Source of the DNA: Lethocerus indicus
Lineage: Eukaryota; Arthropoda; Insecta; Hemiptera; Belostomatidae
Reading direction: 5' to 3'
NCBI GenBank assembly: GCA_019843655.1
Contig: JACDQD010000006.1
Location: forward strand, 20,974,246-21,038,245
Length of the DNA: 64,000 nucleotides
Below the pieces are notes generated by a model. That model ran no database searches, was not told the origin of the DNA, and was given only the letters and a program-made list of their open reading frames with translations. Numbering within the stretch: the first letter of the stretch is position 1; every line of letters starts with the position of its first letter. Position numbers and translations under genes: made by a program. Positions 1-11,782 of this stretch are shown piece by piece.

Positions 1-960
1 TGTTTTCATTTTCTGAGGCACCTGCAACTTATAACAACATCGACCAGAATGAAACTTCAGTAAAAAGTTCAGATTTCAAATCGAATTTCGGTACACCATA
101 TAGGAATTTAATAGATATTTCTTTTTAATATTCTATTTCTATCGAGTTATTCTCATGCACGGTATAATGTGTTGAACACGTTCGTACAGAATGGGTTAGT
201 CCAAACATTTATCTCGGAGAATTGCTAAAGTACGTTTGGCCGAAAGCCAATCACATGAGCCTTTTACCGAGGCATCAATCTTGTCATCAGTTACACGATA
301 CAATACGTTTAACGGTTAAATCATATTAATTTTCTCCGAAGTTATTTATGAATATCACAGTCCTGGATGAGGTGATCAACAATCGATCAGCGGTACGATG
401 AGTCATAATAAAAATTTTGCCTTGTAAAAATTAATTTATACAGCGATCAGTCTCTTAGAAAATTATGCGGGTAAATAAATCAACGTATTTACCAGAAATG
501 TACTTCGACTGTACTCAATATCAAACAAAATTACATTATACATAAATTATAATGCAAATGTTGATATAAGGAAAAATACTGAATATTTTATACTTTGTCA
601 ATACAAGCGAACCATCATGTGCTAGTTGCTGATGAGATTTTAACTGTTAATAATATCTGAGATCTCTTCTTATCGATATCTATATCTATCTGGCACAAAC
701 TGAAATAATCCCTATGTATTATGATTATTATGGTGGTTTAATATTTCTTGTTTTGTTATCTGTGAAATCAACTGTGACAGGAATAGTTTAGTAACAGTAT
801 TGATTCTGTGTGTTACTCTAGATTAGTACTAAAGGGGGAAATAAGAGAATAGCGATTGTATATTATCGAAATTTACGTATACTTTCGGCTGAATTCGTAG
901 CAATTAATGCTCGGTGAATTGATTCACTGTTGCTAGACAGAATATTCTGATAATGACTCT
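1..960. other. AT-rich spacer
   Basis: No open frame of interest, no clear repeat and no GC island. The stretch is made of short A/T runs with scattered TAAT cores. I see nothing in it that supports a gene. Confidence 0.6.
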
Positions 961-1790
961 CGGCCGAATATTTTGCTGAACAGAAAATTTTGTAAGAGCC
1001 ACACCATTCGGGCGGCGGCGTGTATATTGTTTATGGGTCTGAGCCAAGTTCTTAGTAAGTAAGGGGATATGGAAACTACCGGTTGTGTAGGAATAAGGGT
1101 TGCTCCCACGCATTGGCCAATATCTAGGGGGACGACTCGCAGCCGAAGTCGTAGCCCCGGACGCGTTCTTCCCGGCTAGTTGTTACCGCGCGGTATTAAC
1201 GCGCGGCACTGCAGTTAATTGGGCGAATAAATACCGGCTGAATTAACGACCTAATGACACCGCAAACAAACATTCTTCCCGCAGGTGTTGTAAGCCAATC
1301 AACAACAAAGTACAGGCCCCATCCGTTGCCTGCTCCTCCTTTACTCGATCCTTCCATTACACACACACACACACACTCTCTTTCTGCATATGTGCACGCG
1401 TATATTTCGTTCCCTACAGGAGATTCTCGGCTTCATTGTTGAACTTAATTACATCCGTCCGGCTCCTTCCTGTTTGTACAGCCTCACTTCAAACTCGGCG
1501 TCATTAAGCCTTCTGGCTCCGCTTCAATCCCCCGCTCCACGCTGTCATTCAGGCTTCAACTCTTAATTAATTTGGTCCGAATTCTAAATGGCATTTTAAA
1601 TTATTGTTTGGCCCGGTCCTGTTTCCTATCGGCCGTCCTGTCGGCCCCGGCGGCGGCTCCGACTGAGAGCTGTGTTATTCGGCTTTATTAATGCCCCTTC
1701 AATCCGACATTATGCTGGCAGTCATCGCTCCCCTTTTACCAACGCCCGTTGCAACCGGGGTAATCGAATGTCGAATTAGAAGGTAATAGG
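961..1790. other. GC-richer non-coding island
   Basis: CpG-rich DNA with homeodomain-type words (TTAATTGG, AATTAATTTGG). The word CGCGCGG occurs twice 13 bp apart (1187-1193 and 1200-1206), the first inside the palindrome CCGCGCGG. From about 1440 to 1790 the style changes to pyrimidine-rich DNA with CCGGCGGCGG words and several TTAATTAA/TTTAAATT blocks. Short frames here lack coding character. I read it as a candidate conserved regulatory island; nothing shows which gene it would serve. Confidence 0.4.
1359..1376. repeat. (AC)9 microsatellite
   Basis: Nine perfect AC units followed directly by TCTCTTTC. A simple tract inside the first GC-richer island. Confidence 0.95.
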
Positions 1791-3110
1791 ATTAGCGTCA
1801 AATCCTCAAATCGTTTTGGCTTCGGCTATAATTTTAACGCGGATTTAATCTGAAAGGGCTCGGACCTGTATTAAAACAGTCAGTGTGTTCTACGCATTTC
1901 AAGGTTGAAATTTAAGTCATCCCTTTCTTACTATCTTATCTTTGTCAGGAATTAAAGCATATGAAAACTAATTTCTGTTCATGTACTTCTACTATTCGAT
2001 GTGAAATTATAATTATTTAAAATTGCACTATTAGTTCAGTTAATTCTTGTCTTTCTGGTCAAAAGAGTACCGAATAATCCCCATGTTACTTAAAAAGTCA
2101 ACAATAAACATTACTAATTAATTTTAACAGCTAAAACATCTTAAATTTTCAAATTCCTTTGCTCAACAGTTGAAAACAATCCACATTTCCTGTTTGTAAA
2201 TGCTCGTAAATTACAACTCTATCTTAATCGATCTCTATGTACCGGCAGAAAGAACAAAAAGTCTTTAAGGTAAAATAATTATTTTTCAATTTCGAATTCC
2301 TTCTACGTGTACATTTTTTTTACAATCCACAATTGATTAGTTTGGCCGCTAAATTAGTACTAATGAGTATAATACTCGGCTTTATGTCCGGTGATTACAC
2401 GTTTGTCTCGTATTAGCGCAATTGAAGCGGTCGCATTAATGGATAGTGTCCGCCGTATTAATATCCTTGTATAATGTGCACCATTGCCTTTCTCCCGTTT
2501 TTTTTCTAGGACGCTTTTTCTTACACGGGTTAAAAACTACTGCACACCGCGGTACCATCCCCGCCGTACCCACGCAAAGGACCGAATGGAGGTCGTAGAT
2601 TAACTGCCTTACGACTGCCTTGAATTATTTCCAGCTCATATTCGATCAAATTTTGAGTCTAAGCTGTACGAATTAGCGTTACAGTGCCAGTCACTTTGGC
2701 ATGCTTGCGTTTGGCATCACTTACTTAATATGTACCGTGGGGGGTTAATAAGGAGTCACTCCGGGAATTTTCCTTTCCCATCACAAAACAGGTATTCCAA
2801 TCTATACGAATTAGCTTCGTATATATCATACGCTATGGAGTAAATGCGTTAAGACGAAAAAACAGATAATGAAAACGAAAATGGATTAGCTCTTTGAAGA
2901 AATACAGTTTATTTACACGAAGCTTTTTCCGTGTTTTGTTGGCTTCTGTTAATTATTTTTAATTAATTCCGATCTTAATTATCCACTTGTATAATAGAGA
3001 CATCACATTACTCCAGATCTGTCCCCGGTTCGGATGGAATTAACTCCGGTCGGACGATTCCGATAAATAATTCATATATTTTTCATAAAGGGTATTATTT
3101 ACCGGCCATC
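1791..3110. other. AT-rich spacer with a small island
   Basis: Mostly AT-rich. A short CpG-containing block at about 2380-2600 holds GCGGTCGCATTAATGG and CCGCGGTACC-type words. The inverted repeat TATACGAA-ttagc-TTCGTATA lies at 2803-2823. No coding evidence. Confidence 0.45.
2803..2823. repeat. 8-bp inverted repeat, 5-nt spacer
   Basis: Perfect arms TATACGAA (2803-2810) and TTCGTATA (2816-2823) around TTAGC. It could be a dimeric binding site or chance. It resembles half of a recombinase site only superficially. Confidence 0.5.
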
Positions 3111-3955
3111 CAGTCAAGAAGAACTGGGCAAGTACAAATGAAGTAGATTGGACTTGGAGTGAAAAAAAGGGCTTGGGCGGCGTGTACCAGTTGTAATGGT
3201 TGATTTAGTCCCCGACCGTAGAGCACTGGCTAAGTAGTAACGGGGGGGATAAGTCCATCTTGGTACAGAGGGGACCGAGCACGCGTCCTCCTTTCTCCCA
3301 CCGATTTCCATCAAATCCATCATAGCTTCTTGTTGCCGGCTTGCCCTCATAAGGCAGGCTGCACCGCCGCCGTTGCCCGGGCTTCCTACCGACCCGTCCT
3401 AACAGTATTCATCGCATGTTCTGAAAATATGTATCCCGCAATTTGAGAATATGCATTCAGTTTTGGCAATCGTCATCAGGATTCCGTCGGTAATACAGCA
3501 AGCTACTACTTTGCCTAGATCTTCCTTCTTCTCACTGTTTTCGGCTTGTCTAGTGGATTGAAACTGATGTTGTAGGTGCCACACTTATTTAAAGACGTAA
3601 TGCTACTAGAAAAGCCGAAACCGGTTTCGCGTAGCATCAAATCTGCGAGTGGTAACAGTATGAGTGATTATATGCCAAACTCTCCCTGACCCCATAACAG
3701 GTACTACTGTACTATTATTTTTGTTTTCGTTATTTTATTCAGAATGTTTATCTTAAATTGGGCCGACGGTATATCCACTAGATTTGAATTAAATTCAGCA
3801 CATATAAATCAGAAGTACGGTGTCAACATATAGAATGTATACGTAGGTGTTCCATATGTAATTAGTCGGGTTGTGGAATTAGACACGAGATCATGATTTT
3901 AGAGCGACAAATTACAGAAGCAAATTTCTCGGCTCCTATTTTCGACTCGTTTCAA
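3111..3955. other. Mixed spacer
   Basis: A moderately GC-rich part (3111-3400) is followed by AT-rich DNA. It contains the palindromic repeat relic at 3600-3637, annotated separately. No supported gene. Confidence 0.4.
3600..3637. mobile_element. Palindromic relic of the hammerhead-like repeat
   Basis: Seven-base arms ATGCTAC (3600-3606) and GTAGCAT (3631-3637) enclose AGCCGAAACCGGT followed by TTCGCG. The perfect 14-bp palindrome CGAAACCGGTTTCG sits inside. The order GCTACT ... AGCCGAAACCGGT matches the core of the repeat at 19743-19831, with the stem II segment deleted. I therefore read it as a shortened, rearranged relic. It is short enough that chance is possible. Confidence 0.35.
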
Positions 3956-3967
3956 CCCCCCCCCCCC
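3956..3967. repeat. C12 homopolymer
   Basis: Twelve consecutive C. It is one of about ten G/C runs of similar length in the window (others near 12850, 16381, 16560, 43567, 59434 and 60584). Confidence 0.95.
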
Positions 3968-5370
3968 GCAAAAGGTTAATTGCGAGTTGGCAGCGGTTCA
4001 ACCAATAATATATCACAGCGAAAACCACTTTCAGCCCCACTTGCAAGCCGGATGATAAGGGGCTAATGGAGAGGAGAGAAACACTAGACACTGGAATTAG
4101 GCCTGGGTGATTACAAGAAGTCCCGATAATTGCGTAGTCTACTACTAACTTCCAACAAGAAGTCCCGATAATACTACTAACCTATTTACCGGTCCGCGTT
4201 GCTCAACGCGAAAGTATAAGCGAAAACTGGTTCTTAATGATATTTCCCTTCCCCCCTCCCCCCCTTGTAAACCATGAATTATTATACAGAATTCATAATT
4301 AACTAACGTCTCACTCTCTGGACACCTTTAACGCCTGGATTCCCCCCGTCATGAACTAGATACCGAGTCCATTGAATGTCTACCGTTAGGATTACACTTT
4401 CCTTCGGGATTTAAATATTTTACGATATCACCGAAGCGGTAAACAGAAATTACGTCGCCAAACAACTTTTGGTCGCATATCTACATTTAATTTTTTTTTA
4501 ATCCTGCACATATATTAAGTTACACCTTTCTAAATTTTAAAGTTCCATAAAGTGTTCTGTAGTTACTTGAAACCCAATTTGCATTGATTACAAAACGTGT
4601 TGTTGTTTCTTCATTAAATTATAATTCCTACGGGTTTCCTGAGATTTGATTTGTTTAATTTATCGTTAATTATAATGCTCTTAGAATAACAACTGTCATT
4701 ACTCCATTTCGTGTTTATCGGTACATTATATAATGAATAAAACATGTTTTTTTAATTAAATTCGTAAAGCTATAATATATTTACTCCATTTCCTGCATTC
4801 CTCAGTCCCACTAGGTAGTTCAAGAACTTTTTCCTGTATGGAAGTACCCCCGATCGCTGATAAGGACGTCGAACGCGCTTATTGCTTTACCAATATGGAG
4901 TATTACGCCATTCGGTGTGTCTTGCCTAATAACAAAAATACTTACGCAATAGGAAAGTTTTACAGCTTGTTTTTGCAAGCTCAGGTTCGGAACTGCACTA
5001 TCGGCCTCGTGATCTTCCTACACCTCTCTAGACTAGATCAGATTCCATTTTTCAGCGTCATATTTCTGCCGATTATATTTCAGCCGCATTTAAGCAGGAT
5101 TCTTTATCCACACCCGATATAAGCACACTATATTATTATTGACCGAATGGTACTGAAAATGGGAAAATTTGTTGGGAATTTCAATGGGTACTTTTAACTC
5201 CAAACAGTCACTAATGGTTGTAATGCTATTCCTTGTTCTTCATAAAAGACTACAGGTGTAACTTATTCTGCATCGCCGATCAACGATGTTATTCATGTCC
5301 TCCGTACGGATTTTACGCGTAATGAATTCATAGAACTCAGTAGTTCTGAATATGAATTAGGCTATTTCAT
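3968..5370. other. AT-rich spacer
   Basis: Contains the 18-bp direct repeat at 4113-4172 and a short CT-rich tract near 4246-4264. A 94-codon open frame at 4838-5122 has no recognisable motif and lies in ordinary spacer, so I do not call it. Confidence 0.45.
4113..4172. repeat. Local 18-bp direct repeat
   Basis: ACAAGAAGTCCCGATAAT occurs at 4113-4130 and again at 4155-4172. The words CTACTACTAAC and TACTACTAAC follow or lie between the copies. This is a recent local duplication of about 42 bp with partial decay of the middle. No function is evident. Confidence 0.85.
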
Positions 5371-5740
5371 AAATAGTAATTGAAACCGCCGTGCGGTTTC
5401 GGTTAGGAAACGACGCGGTGGGAGATGAACGGTTCTAAAATAAGATGAAATAACAGCGCGATGTTAAAGAACCGAAAGGAAGACGTTTTGTAAATTTACT
5501 AACACGGACTTGAGGTAGCGGCGGTGATTGACTTCGGTACTGAGCGGTTCTCAAAGGCGTGTTTTAAGCGCTGTAGCGCCCCCCACGCACTTCTATTCCC
5601 GAACACAATCGCTCATCTCAATAGCGTGGCCTGTTAGTCAGTACAAGTCCCACTAGCAACTTCGGAGAAAAAAACCAGGAGCCCACAAGAAAGCAACGGA
5701 AGGCACTTCAGGGGGGACTGTGCGGAATTTCCAAATTATT
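5371..5740. other. Moderately GC-rich block
   Basis: Starts with the hairpin at 5382-5400, continues with CGGCGGTGATTGACTTCGG-type DNA and the small inverted repeat GCGCTGTAGCGC, and ends in a purine-rich stretch. No open frame of note. Confidence 0.35.
5382..5400. repeat. Hairpin GAAACCGC/GCGGTTTC
   Basis: Perfect 8-bp arms at 5382-5389 and 5393-5400 around a three-base loop. The word CGGTTTCGG recurs in the hammerhead-like repeats, but the remaining context does not match them. Confidence 0.6.
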
Positions 5741-7790
5741 TCCAAAATTATAACTAATATCAATATTTCTTTAACTTCAAGTTCATCGTTGACAAATTAA
5801 CATACTTACAGTATCCTTCAGCTTACATATTATTACTAATAGTAATAGAAATTTACTATTATATAATCGTATGCTATCGTATTTAAACTCTTCATGGTTT
5901 ATAAATTTTGTTTTCGATAATTATAAATTTAAAAACATAATAAACATTCATAATGATTATTGGACGAATGTTTCCGCTACCAGAATTTGAATTATAACAA
6001 TATAATAAAATCGCATGATACTGTGGTTAGAAGCTTTGGCAGTAGGTGTTGAGGTATGTATCCGAGATTCTTTATGTTTTTGGAGAACACTTGAGCGAGT
6101 CCCAATAGAAAGTTTTATCCCTTTGCCCACTGTTTTTTGGGTGGAAGCAAAATTAATACTACTGTGTTAAACTGAAATTTCTGAATATAATTTAAATGTA
6201 ATACATAACTGAGGAATTAATTTGAAGACGTTTTGTATTATACTAAATAGCCCTAACACCGATGGTATCTTCTTTATTTTGGAATATTTTCCTGCATGGA
6301 TAACTTATCTTAAGAATTAGGATCGCTGGCCTATATTAAACCCCGCGTTCAACTTTATTTAAGTTCCAATATAAATCAAAGAACTGAGTCTATTTTTAGT
6401 TTATGAAAATTTACATTGCAAAGTGCCTTTACCATTTGTATACCCCAGTACGGCGGACTCTTTTGATTTATACCTTCTCAAGTTTACAGTTATAAATCTC
6501 GAAGGACTCGCATTAATGGAAAATAAGATGCATGTTTTTACACGAGCATCACACGTAAGTAAAAATCCACTCATATTTATTTGTTGTACGCCAATGTCGA
6601 ATATAATTCAACTTCCGATTACAGTTTAATTAATGTTCGATGTCAGATTATAATACAGATCCTGAAGTTTTTCGGTACGCCCGTCCCCATCATCAGTTTT
6701 TCCTGATCCCTGGGATTTTTGTCCAACCCATACTTTATGTTTTACCGCTAAAAATGCATTTCGTTTTCGAAACCGGCCTCAAATAACCGCCAGAGTACAT
6801 TCTGTATTCGATATTGCTGCACGCAATGCTATTTGCATTGGGACAAGTCCCCCGGGGAGCATGTCTGGTCTGTACATACATAGTAGGCGGTGACGAGAGC
6901 ATCATGTTAGACGAACGGAGTGGAATACTTTCGTGCTGCCAAAGCGGAAGGGCCGTGCCCGGGAGAATGAAGGAAAATTTCTCCCCGATTCTCCGAATAA
7001 AAAACATGTGTGTCCGTCGTGAGTGACATTTTAAACAGAAGTCTAAAATTTCCCAAAATTTGCATTCAGATCGATTGTTGCTGCGACATTGCCGGCGTAT
7101 ACTTTGCATACAAACAAACGAGGAAGTGAGATAAAATACAATGACTATTACGGTCATCTCTCTTCTATTTACTGTCTTAATTTAGCCCGTTTTTTTCGCC
7201 ATTGCCAGCATTCCTTTAGTAATGAGCCAAGAGTGACGACTCTCTTTTCGTAGCTAAATGATTTTCCGCCCCGAGAAGTAAACATATAACCTCATGTTTA
7301 TTCATGCGGTTCGGCGGCGCCTCAAAGCGTGAAAGGATACAAGTAGTTATTATACGTCTCCATTTAAACGGCTATTTAAACAATTATTACTGGTCTTAAT
7401 TGTCGTCTATCTTAGTCGATAACGTCGTTTCTATAATTAAAAGTTATTTCTTATTAGGTGTACACAGAATTGTAGTTGCGAAATAGGTTTGTCGAAGTAA
7501 TCCTTGTACGAATGGAACCATGTGTGGCATGAATCTCGAATGTAAACTGCGATAAATAATAAGAATAAAAAATAAACGACGTTGATGAAACGAAGAAGAC
7601 ATTTTTCATTCACTTGACGTATAATATATTAATGAGGCGGTATTGTTTTTTAGATTCAAATAAGTTTTACCGAACCGTTTAATTAACGCTGTAGGTCATT
7701 GTCCATTGTAATAGCGTCTCTCGTTTGTACATTGAATTAAACCTCTCATTCGGCTGAATAATTTATGACGGACTTAATGAACAATTAAAG
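5741..7790. other. AT-rich spacer with a small island
   Basis: Mostly AT-rich. A GC-richer block at about 6780-7030 is open in two opposite frames (a 140-codon minus frame at 6735-7157 and a 70-codon plus frame inside it), but neither shows a known domain. Another short block near 7300-7330 holds GGCGGCGCC. Confidence 0.4.
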
Positions 7791-8480
7791 TAAACATACA
7801 ACACATTAGGGCGACACCAACACCGGGGAGTCGGGCGGAATCGGAATAAAAAGTAAAAAAGGATCTTAAAATGCAAAACGGCCGGGGGACTATTAAATAA
7901 TTAAATTGTTTCGTAATTTATAATTTGGGCGCCCCCTTAATTCATTATGCGGCTAATCGTCGGTTTAAATATTCCGACGGATTGTGCCCGTCGACAAAAG
8001 GGGAGAGGTTCCTGTCCCACCGGGTAAGAGAGAAGACAATGCGAGCGGGACGGGATGCAAATGACGGGTAAATTAGAGATTTACAGCCGGCCCGGGGCCT
8101 CAAACTGCGGCCGGAATTGAATTTCAGGAATCGATTTAAATGTATTTTATAGCCTTGGACCTTTCACCCGCCAATAAAGTAAAATTAACGAGAGACAGAG
8201 GGGGCCCAGAGAGAGAGAGAGAGAGAGAGAGAGGGAATGAGGGAGGGAGGGATGGAGGGAGGGAGAGAGGGGAGTGGGAGCGAGCCGGCAGCGAGGTGGG
8301 AGTCAAGTTTTCAAATCGAATTAGCCGCACCATCGTTTTGACTGAAGCCTCGGGGCTCTATTCGCTTTCCCAAGACTTCGTGAAATCCGTTCGATATGGG
8401 TATGCCTCCGCTGTGGCTTCTGAATTATACCTGCGCGCTTTCCCCTTGTTTATTCCTTTGTTTGATCCTTCGAAGTGATT
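7791..8480. other. GC-rich regulatory-type island
   Basis: CGGCCGGGGG, GGGCGCCCCC and CCGGCCCGGGG words alternate with AATTAAATTG, CCTTAATTCATT, GGCTAATCG and an ATGCAAAT octamer near 8055. The GA-repeat tract is annotated separately. The frame crossing it is open only because of the repeat. I infer a cis-regulatory island. Confidence 0.45.
8209..8280. repeat. (GA)12 plus long homopurine tract
   Basis: A perfect GA run at 8209-8233 continues as GGGA/GGAGG-rich purines to about 8280, with only isolated T interruptions. Such tracts can bind GAGA factor in insects and can form triplex DNA. Neither is shown here. Confidence 0.9.
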
Positions 8481-11040
8481 AAAATTTATATATATTTTTT
8501 CTTCTTCATAAATAAATAGAGCTTACATGATTTATCAAATACATATTTGTATTTCAGAGAGCATTAATGTTTTCGGATGGCAGTGGATAATCCCACTGTG
8601 TAAATTTCTCTTTCCTATCACTTCGCTATTATTACTTTACTACTCGTTATTCTGTTCACCGGAAGTACGTAGGATTGTGTAAATGATAAGTTCCAGCTGA
8701 ACTTTGTTTAGAATATTTGTTAATTTAATCTTCCGTTGACCTTACTTGCCTACTGTATACTGACAGAATACAACTGGCGATGGGAGAAAACCCGGAGCTG
8801 TTCTACTCCAAATAAGAGAGAGGAGAATAATCCGACGTTCCTTCGAAAGAAGAAGTAATGACATTTCGTTTCCTGTAGTACATTTCTGAGTGCCTGAAAG
8901 ACGAGCCGACGAAAAACAAGGGGTTAAAGGTTCCCACAGTTATCTGTCTCGGGGCGCTGTTTTCACCGGTCAGGTATTGATGTAAAATCACGAAGTTAAA
9001 ATAATAATAGAGGCGCGCTGGCAGTGTATGTAGGACGGTGTGCAATATAGGATGGAACGGAGCCGGCCCTGGCTTATATGCCAATCATCTCCACCAGCGG
9101 CAATACCCTCCCCCCAACCGACACTTTCCTTCCTACTTTCTAGGCCTTTTTATCCATCAACTCGTTCGCGCGCGTTACTCCGCCGTGAGAACCGGACTGG
9201 CGACCGCTCGGAGCTCGCCGTAATCTCCGCTCGGCTAAATACTAACATTTGACCCGAGAGGAATATTATATGCAAATCGAATCACGTATAATGGGGCCCC
9301 GTGCAATAGACGACAATTAGCGGCTGATCTGGGCGGCTTTCAACTTGCAGGCCCGACTGCACTTGTGCTGTGTCCGCTTCGGTTTCATATACTTCGGTAC
9401 GCAGAAAATATGCGACCTTCAAATTAACAATTATTATAATTCAACGAATCCTATTTAGTATCTCCTGCCTCGCGGACCACGTTAAGATAACAGGTATCCT
9501 AAAGTATTCATTAATACATAAATTACAATAATTAATTTAGACTAGTCTGAAATTTATTCAGTGGTCGATTTGAACCGAGGTTATTGAATCCGAAGGAGAA
9601 AGTTAGTTATTCGATGCGCCAACAGACCCATTAACAGCAGCATCTATGATGAAACAAAGAATTGTTCGATATCATCAACCACCGTATAATAATATTTAAA
9701 TTAAGTCAGTTTATTTATTATAGTATTACAGTAGTTGATGTTATGTTCGGATTTTGTTTCGAATAATTGCGCTCACTGCATTAACATGAACAAGCGATAT
9801 GAATAAAATTCTGCACATTTTCATAACTAAAGCTCAGAGACCGTCTGCAGCCTACGAGCGTCTGTCCTCGATGAGTCATTTTTTGCAATATGACAATAAC
9901 AGTCAATGATTTCCGTCCCATAAATTACTGGATAAGCAAGTAGCCTCCATAAAATTAGGTTGGCGGTACTTAATATTAATTCATAATTTCGGAAAATAGA
10001 AAAAGTTCTGTAGCTTTACAGGTCAGTGTCGTTCTAAGACTTGCGTTTATACGATTTACAATAATTTTTACAAAAACAGACAAATTATCTCATAACTCTT
10101 TGGTAGCTGAAGGCGCGTCGATAGCGGGTCTCTGCATGACACTAATGTTGTTTCAAATATTCAATAATTGAATTATATTATTTTTGCTATGTGTTTTACG
10201 TATACGAAACCACTTAGCTAAGGATATTATGGAGTTATTCGTTAATTATTACCTACTATTTAATGCTCTCAGACTCGCTGAGCGATTCCGCACGAATGGT
10301 TAATGAGATATTGCCATAAGGCTCGTGTGTGTCACGCTAGCGCAGAATTACCGCGGGAGATTAATTTTGATTTTTAATTAGTATTTGTTTCACTCATTTC
10401 CGCGTGGAGGTTCTCCTCTTCGTTTACACCGCTTTGTAAACGGAAGTGAAAATAATTAAAAATTCCTCAAATATCTTCCGCAATTTTAAAAACTATAAGC
10501 AAACAATAGTACTTAAAACATATTCGACTAGCTATAGTTAGTTGACAATATATCATTGGTAAGATCCGGGAAGTTTCATCCTAAGCTAGACCGGCTTCGG
10601 CTTCTATTAATAGAGAGTTACGCACCCTCCGATGCTGATTATAAATATTTCGGAATAGAAGGAATTGAGGCAATTGAGACGAAACAGAATGAGTGATGTC
10701 ATATTATCATAAATCTACATATCGAACACTCATAAAAAAATTAACTATATAGATAAATAATGTGGAAAATTATATGAAAAAAATTCAGGATTTTCTGTAC
10801 GTAAATCGCTTTGGTCCTAAGCATGATTCTATCCATTTCCTCATCATTCTCAGCGTTCCGTGGTCAAAATAGTAACAAACAGTTATATCGATGAACACTC
10901 GGGTAAAACCCTATTATGGAGTATAGTAAATACTTTTCCTTGCAGGATTGGCAAGGATCTTAATTAATCATTTACCGACGAAAATCTGTTTACTGTGAGT
11001 TATCAAAACGGAAGTGGGAGCCGAGTTAAGTAAGAGCTGT
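8481..11040. other. Spacer with island at 9000-9400
   Basis: The island contains GCGCGCGTTACTCCGCC, an ATGCAAAT octamer (near 9271), GGGGCCCC and GCGGCTGATCTGGGCGGC. It is followed by AT-rich DNA from about 9420 to 11040 with only small CpG patches and the relic at 10585-10604. No gene found. Confidence 0.4.
10585..10604 (-). mobile_element. Possible fragment of hammerhead-like repeat
   Basis: GCTAGACCGGCTTCGGCTT matches the 3' half of the motif at 11685-11722 (GCTAGACCGGTTTCGGCTG) at 17 of 19 positions. The 5' half is absent. Too short to be certain. Confidence 0.3.
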
Positions 11041-11490
11041 AAAGGCATAGGTTTCTTCTGCCGCGTCAAAATACGTATCTTCGGTTCGAGCGGTATAAGA
11101 AGCCATGATTTACCGCCTCCGCTTGTTTAAGGTTGGCTCGGATATAATTCAACTTCAATCATCCCCGGCCGACGACCGTCGGTATCCCGTCGTATAAACG
11201 CTGTCGCCGCGGTCCCGTCCAACCCACCAACCCAGGGCTCATTTGCATAATTATTGCCACCGAACAGGCAGCCAGTTTTTCGGAGATAAATTTAAAATCT
11301 CGGCGCGCGGATGTCACGGCCCCGGCCCGTCGGGCATTAGCGCCTGTTTCGTCACATCGTATGCATTTATACTGGCTGCTTTGGGCCAACCTCTACCAGC
11401 CGACCTGTTGCAGACCCGCCGACCGCGGCTACCTCGCCCCCCGGCCCTCCGCCAACCACCAATTTACATTCGGTATTACCGAAGTTAAGT
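11041..11490. other. GC-rich island, module copy 1 of an 11.3/14.2 kb pair
   Basis: Two blocks match the island at 13.8-14.24 kb: TTTAAAATCTCGGCGCGCGG at 11291-11310 and TTTCGTCAC...CGTATGCATTTATACTGG within 11344-11383. A 9-bp inverted repeat, GCAGCCAGT (11268-11276) and ACTGGCTGC (11371-11379), brackets the module. ATTTGCAT and TTATTGCC lie just outside. No plausible coding frame. I infer a regulatory element with a nearby diverged paralogue. Confidence 0.55.
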
Positions 11491-11640
11491 GATTTATAGA
11501 GGCTCCACTTTATACCAACCTATGGCGGTATTTGTATTTGTCGATCGCAGCAAAATACAAAGAAAACTGTTCACTTATGTTCCCTGAAAAGTTTTACTCA
11601 ATAACTCCACTGCAGATTCTAGATAAAACTTTAAATAACG
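11491..11640. other. Short AT-rich spacer
   Basis: Nothing recognisable between the island and the repeat that follows. Confidence 0.5.
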
Positions 11641-11782
11641 TAGATTTGTTGTGTTTCTGTCTCCTCTCGCTGGTTTGGTCTTTTGCTAGACCGGTTTCGG
11701 CTGCTCGCCATCTTCAGTAGCTGTGTTAGTCACTATTGGCACTTTGGATGTTTTTCGGTCATCCTCACTGCACTCTCACTGT
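11641..11782 (-). mobile_element. Dispersed repeat copy with hammerhead-like motif
   Basis: About 142 bp shared in pieces with 19544-19636 (same orientation) and 19742-19831 (opposite orientation). Read on the minus strand it carries CTGAAGA, a GGC/GCC stem, GAAACCGGTC and TAGC (core at 11685-11722). The stem I arms pair for four bases (GCTA/TAGC); the fifth pair seen in the 19.75 kb copy is lost. The hairpin GGTCT-loop-AGACC beyond the cleavage site is kept. Best guess is a relic of a Penelope-like element or its non-autonomous derivative. No reverse transcriptase or GIY-YIG frame is visible nearby. Confidence 0.6.

Noticed and set aside
2803..2823. Lox-like recombinase site
   Set aside because: Arms of only 8 bp with a 5-base spacer do not fit known tyrosine-recombinase sites, and there is no recombinase context.
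6735..7157. 140-codon minus frame with several cysteines
   Set aside because: No ordered cysteine pattern, and an overlapping plus frame is also open. Looks like a small GC island by-product.
8140..8478. 112-codon plus frame
   Set aside because: It is open because of the GA and GGGA tracts, which encode monotonous Arg-Glu and Gly-Arg strings. The opposite strand is open for the same reason.
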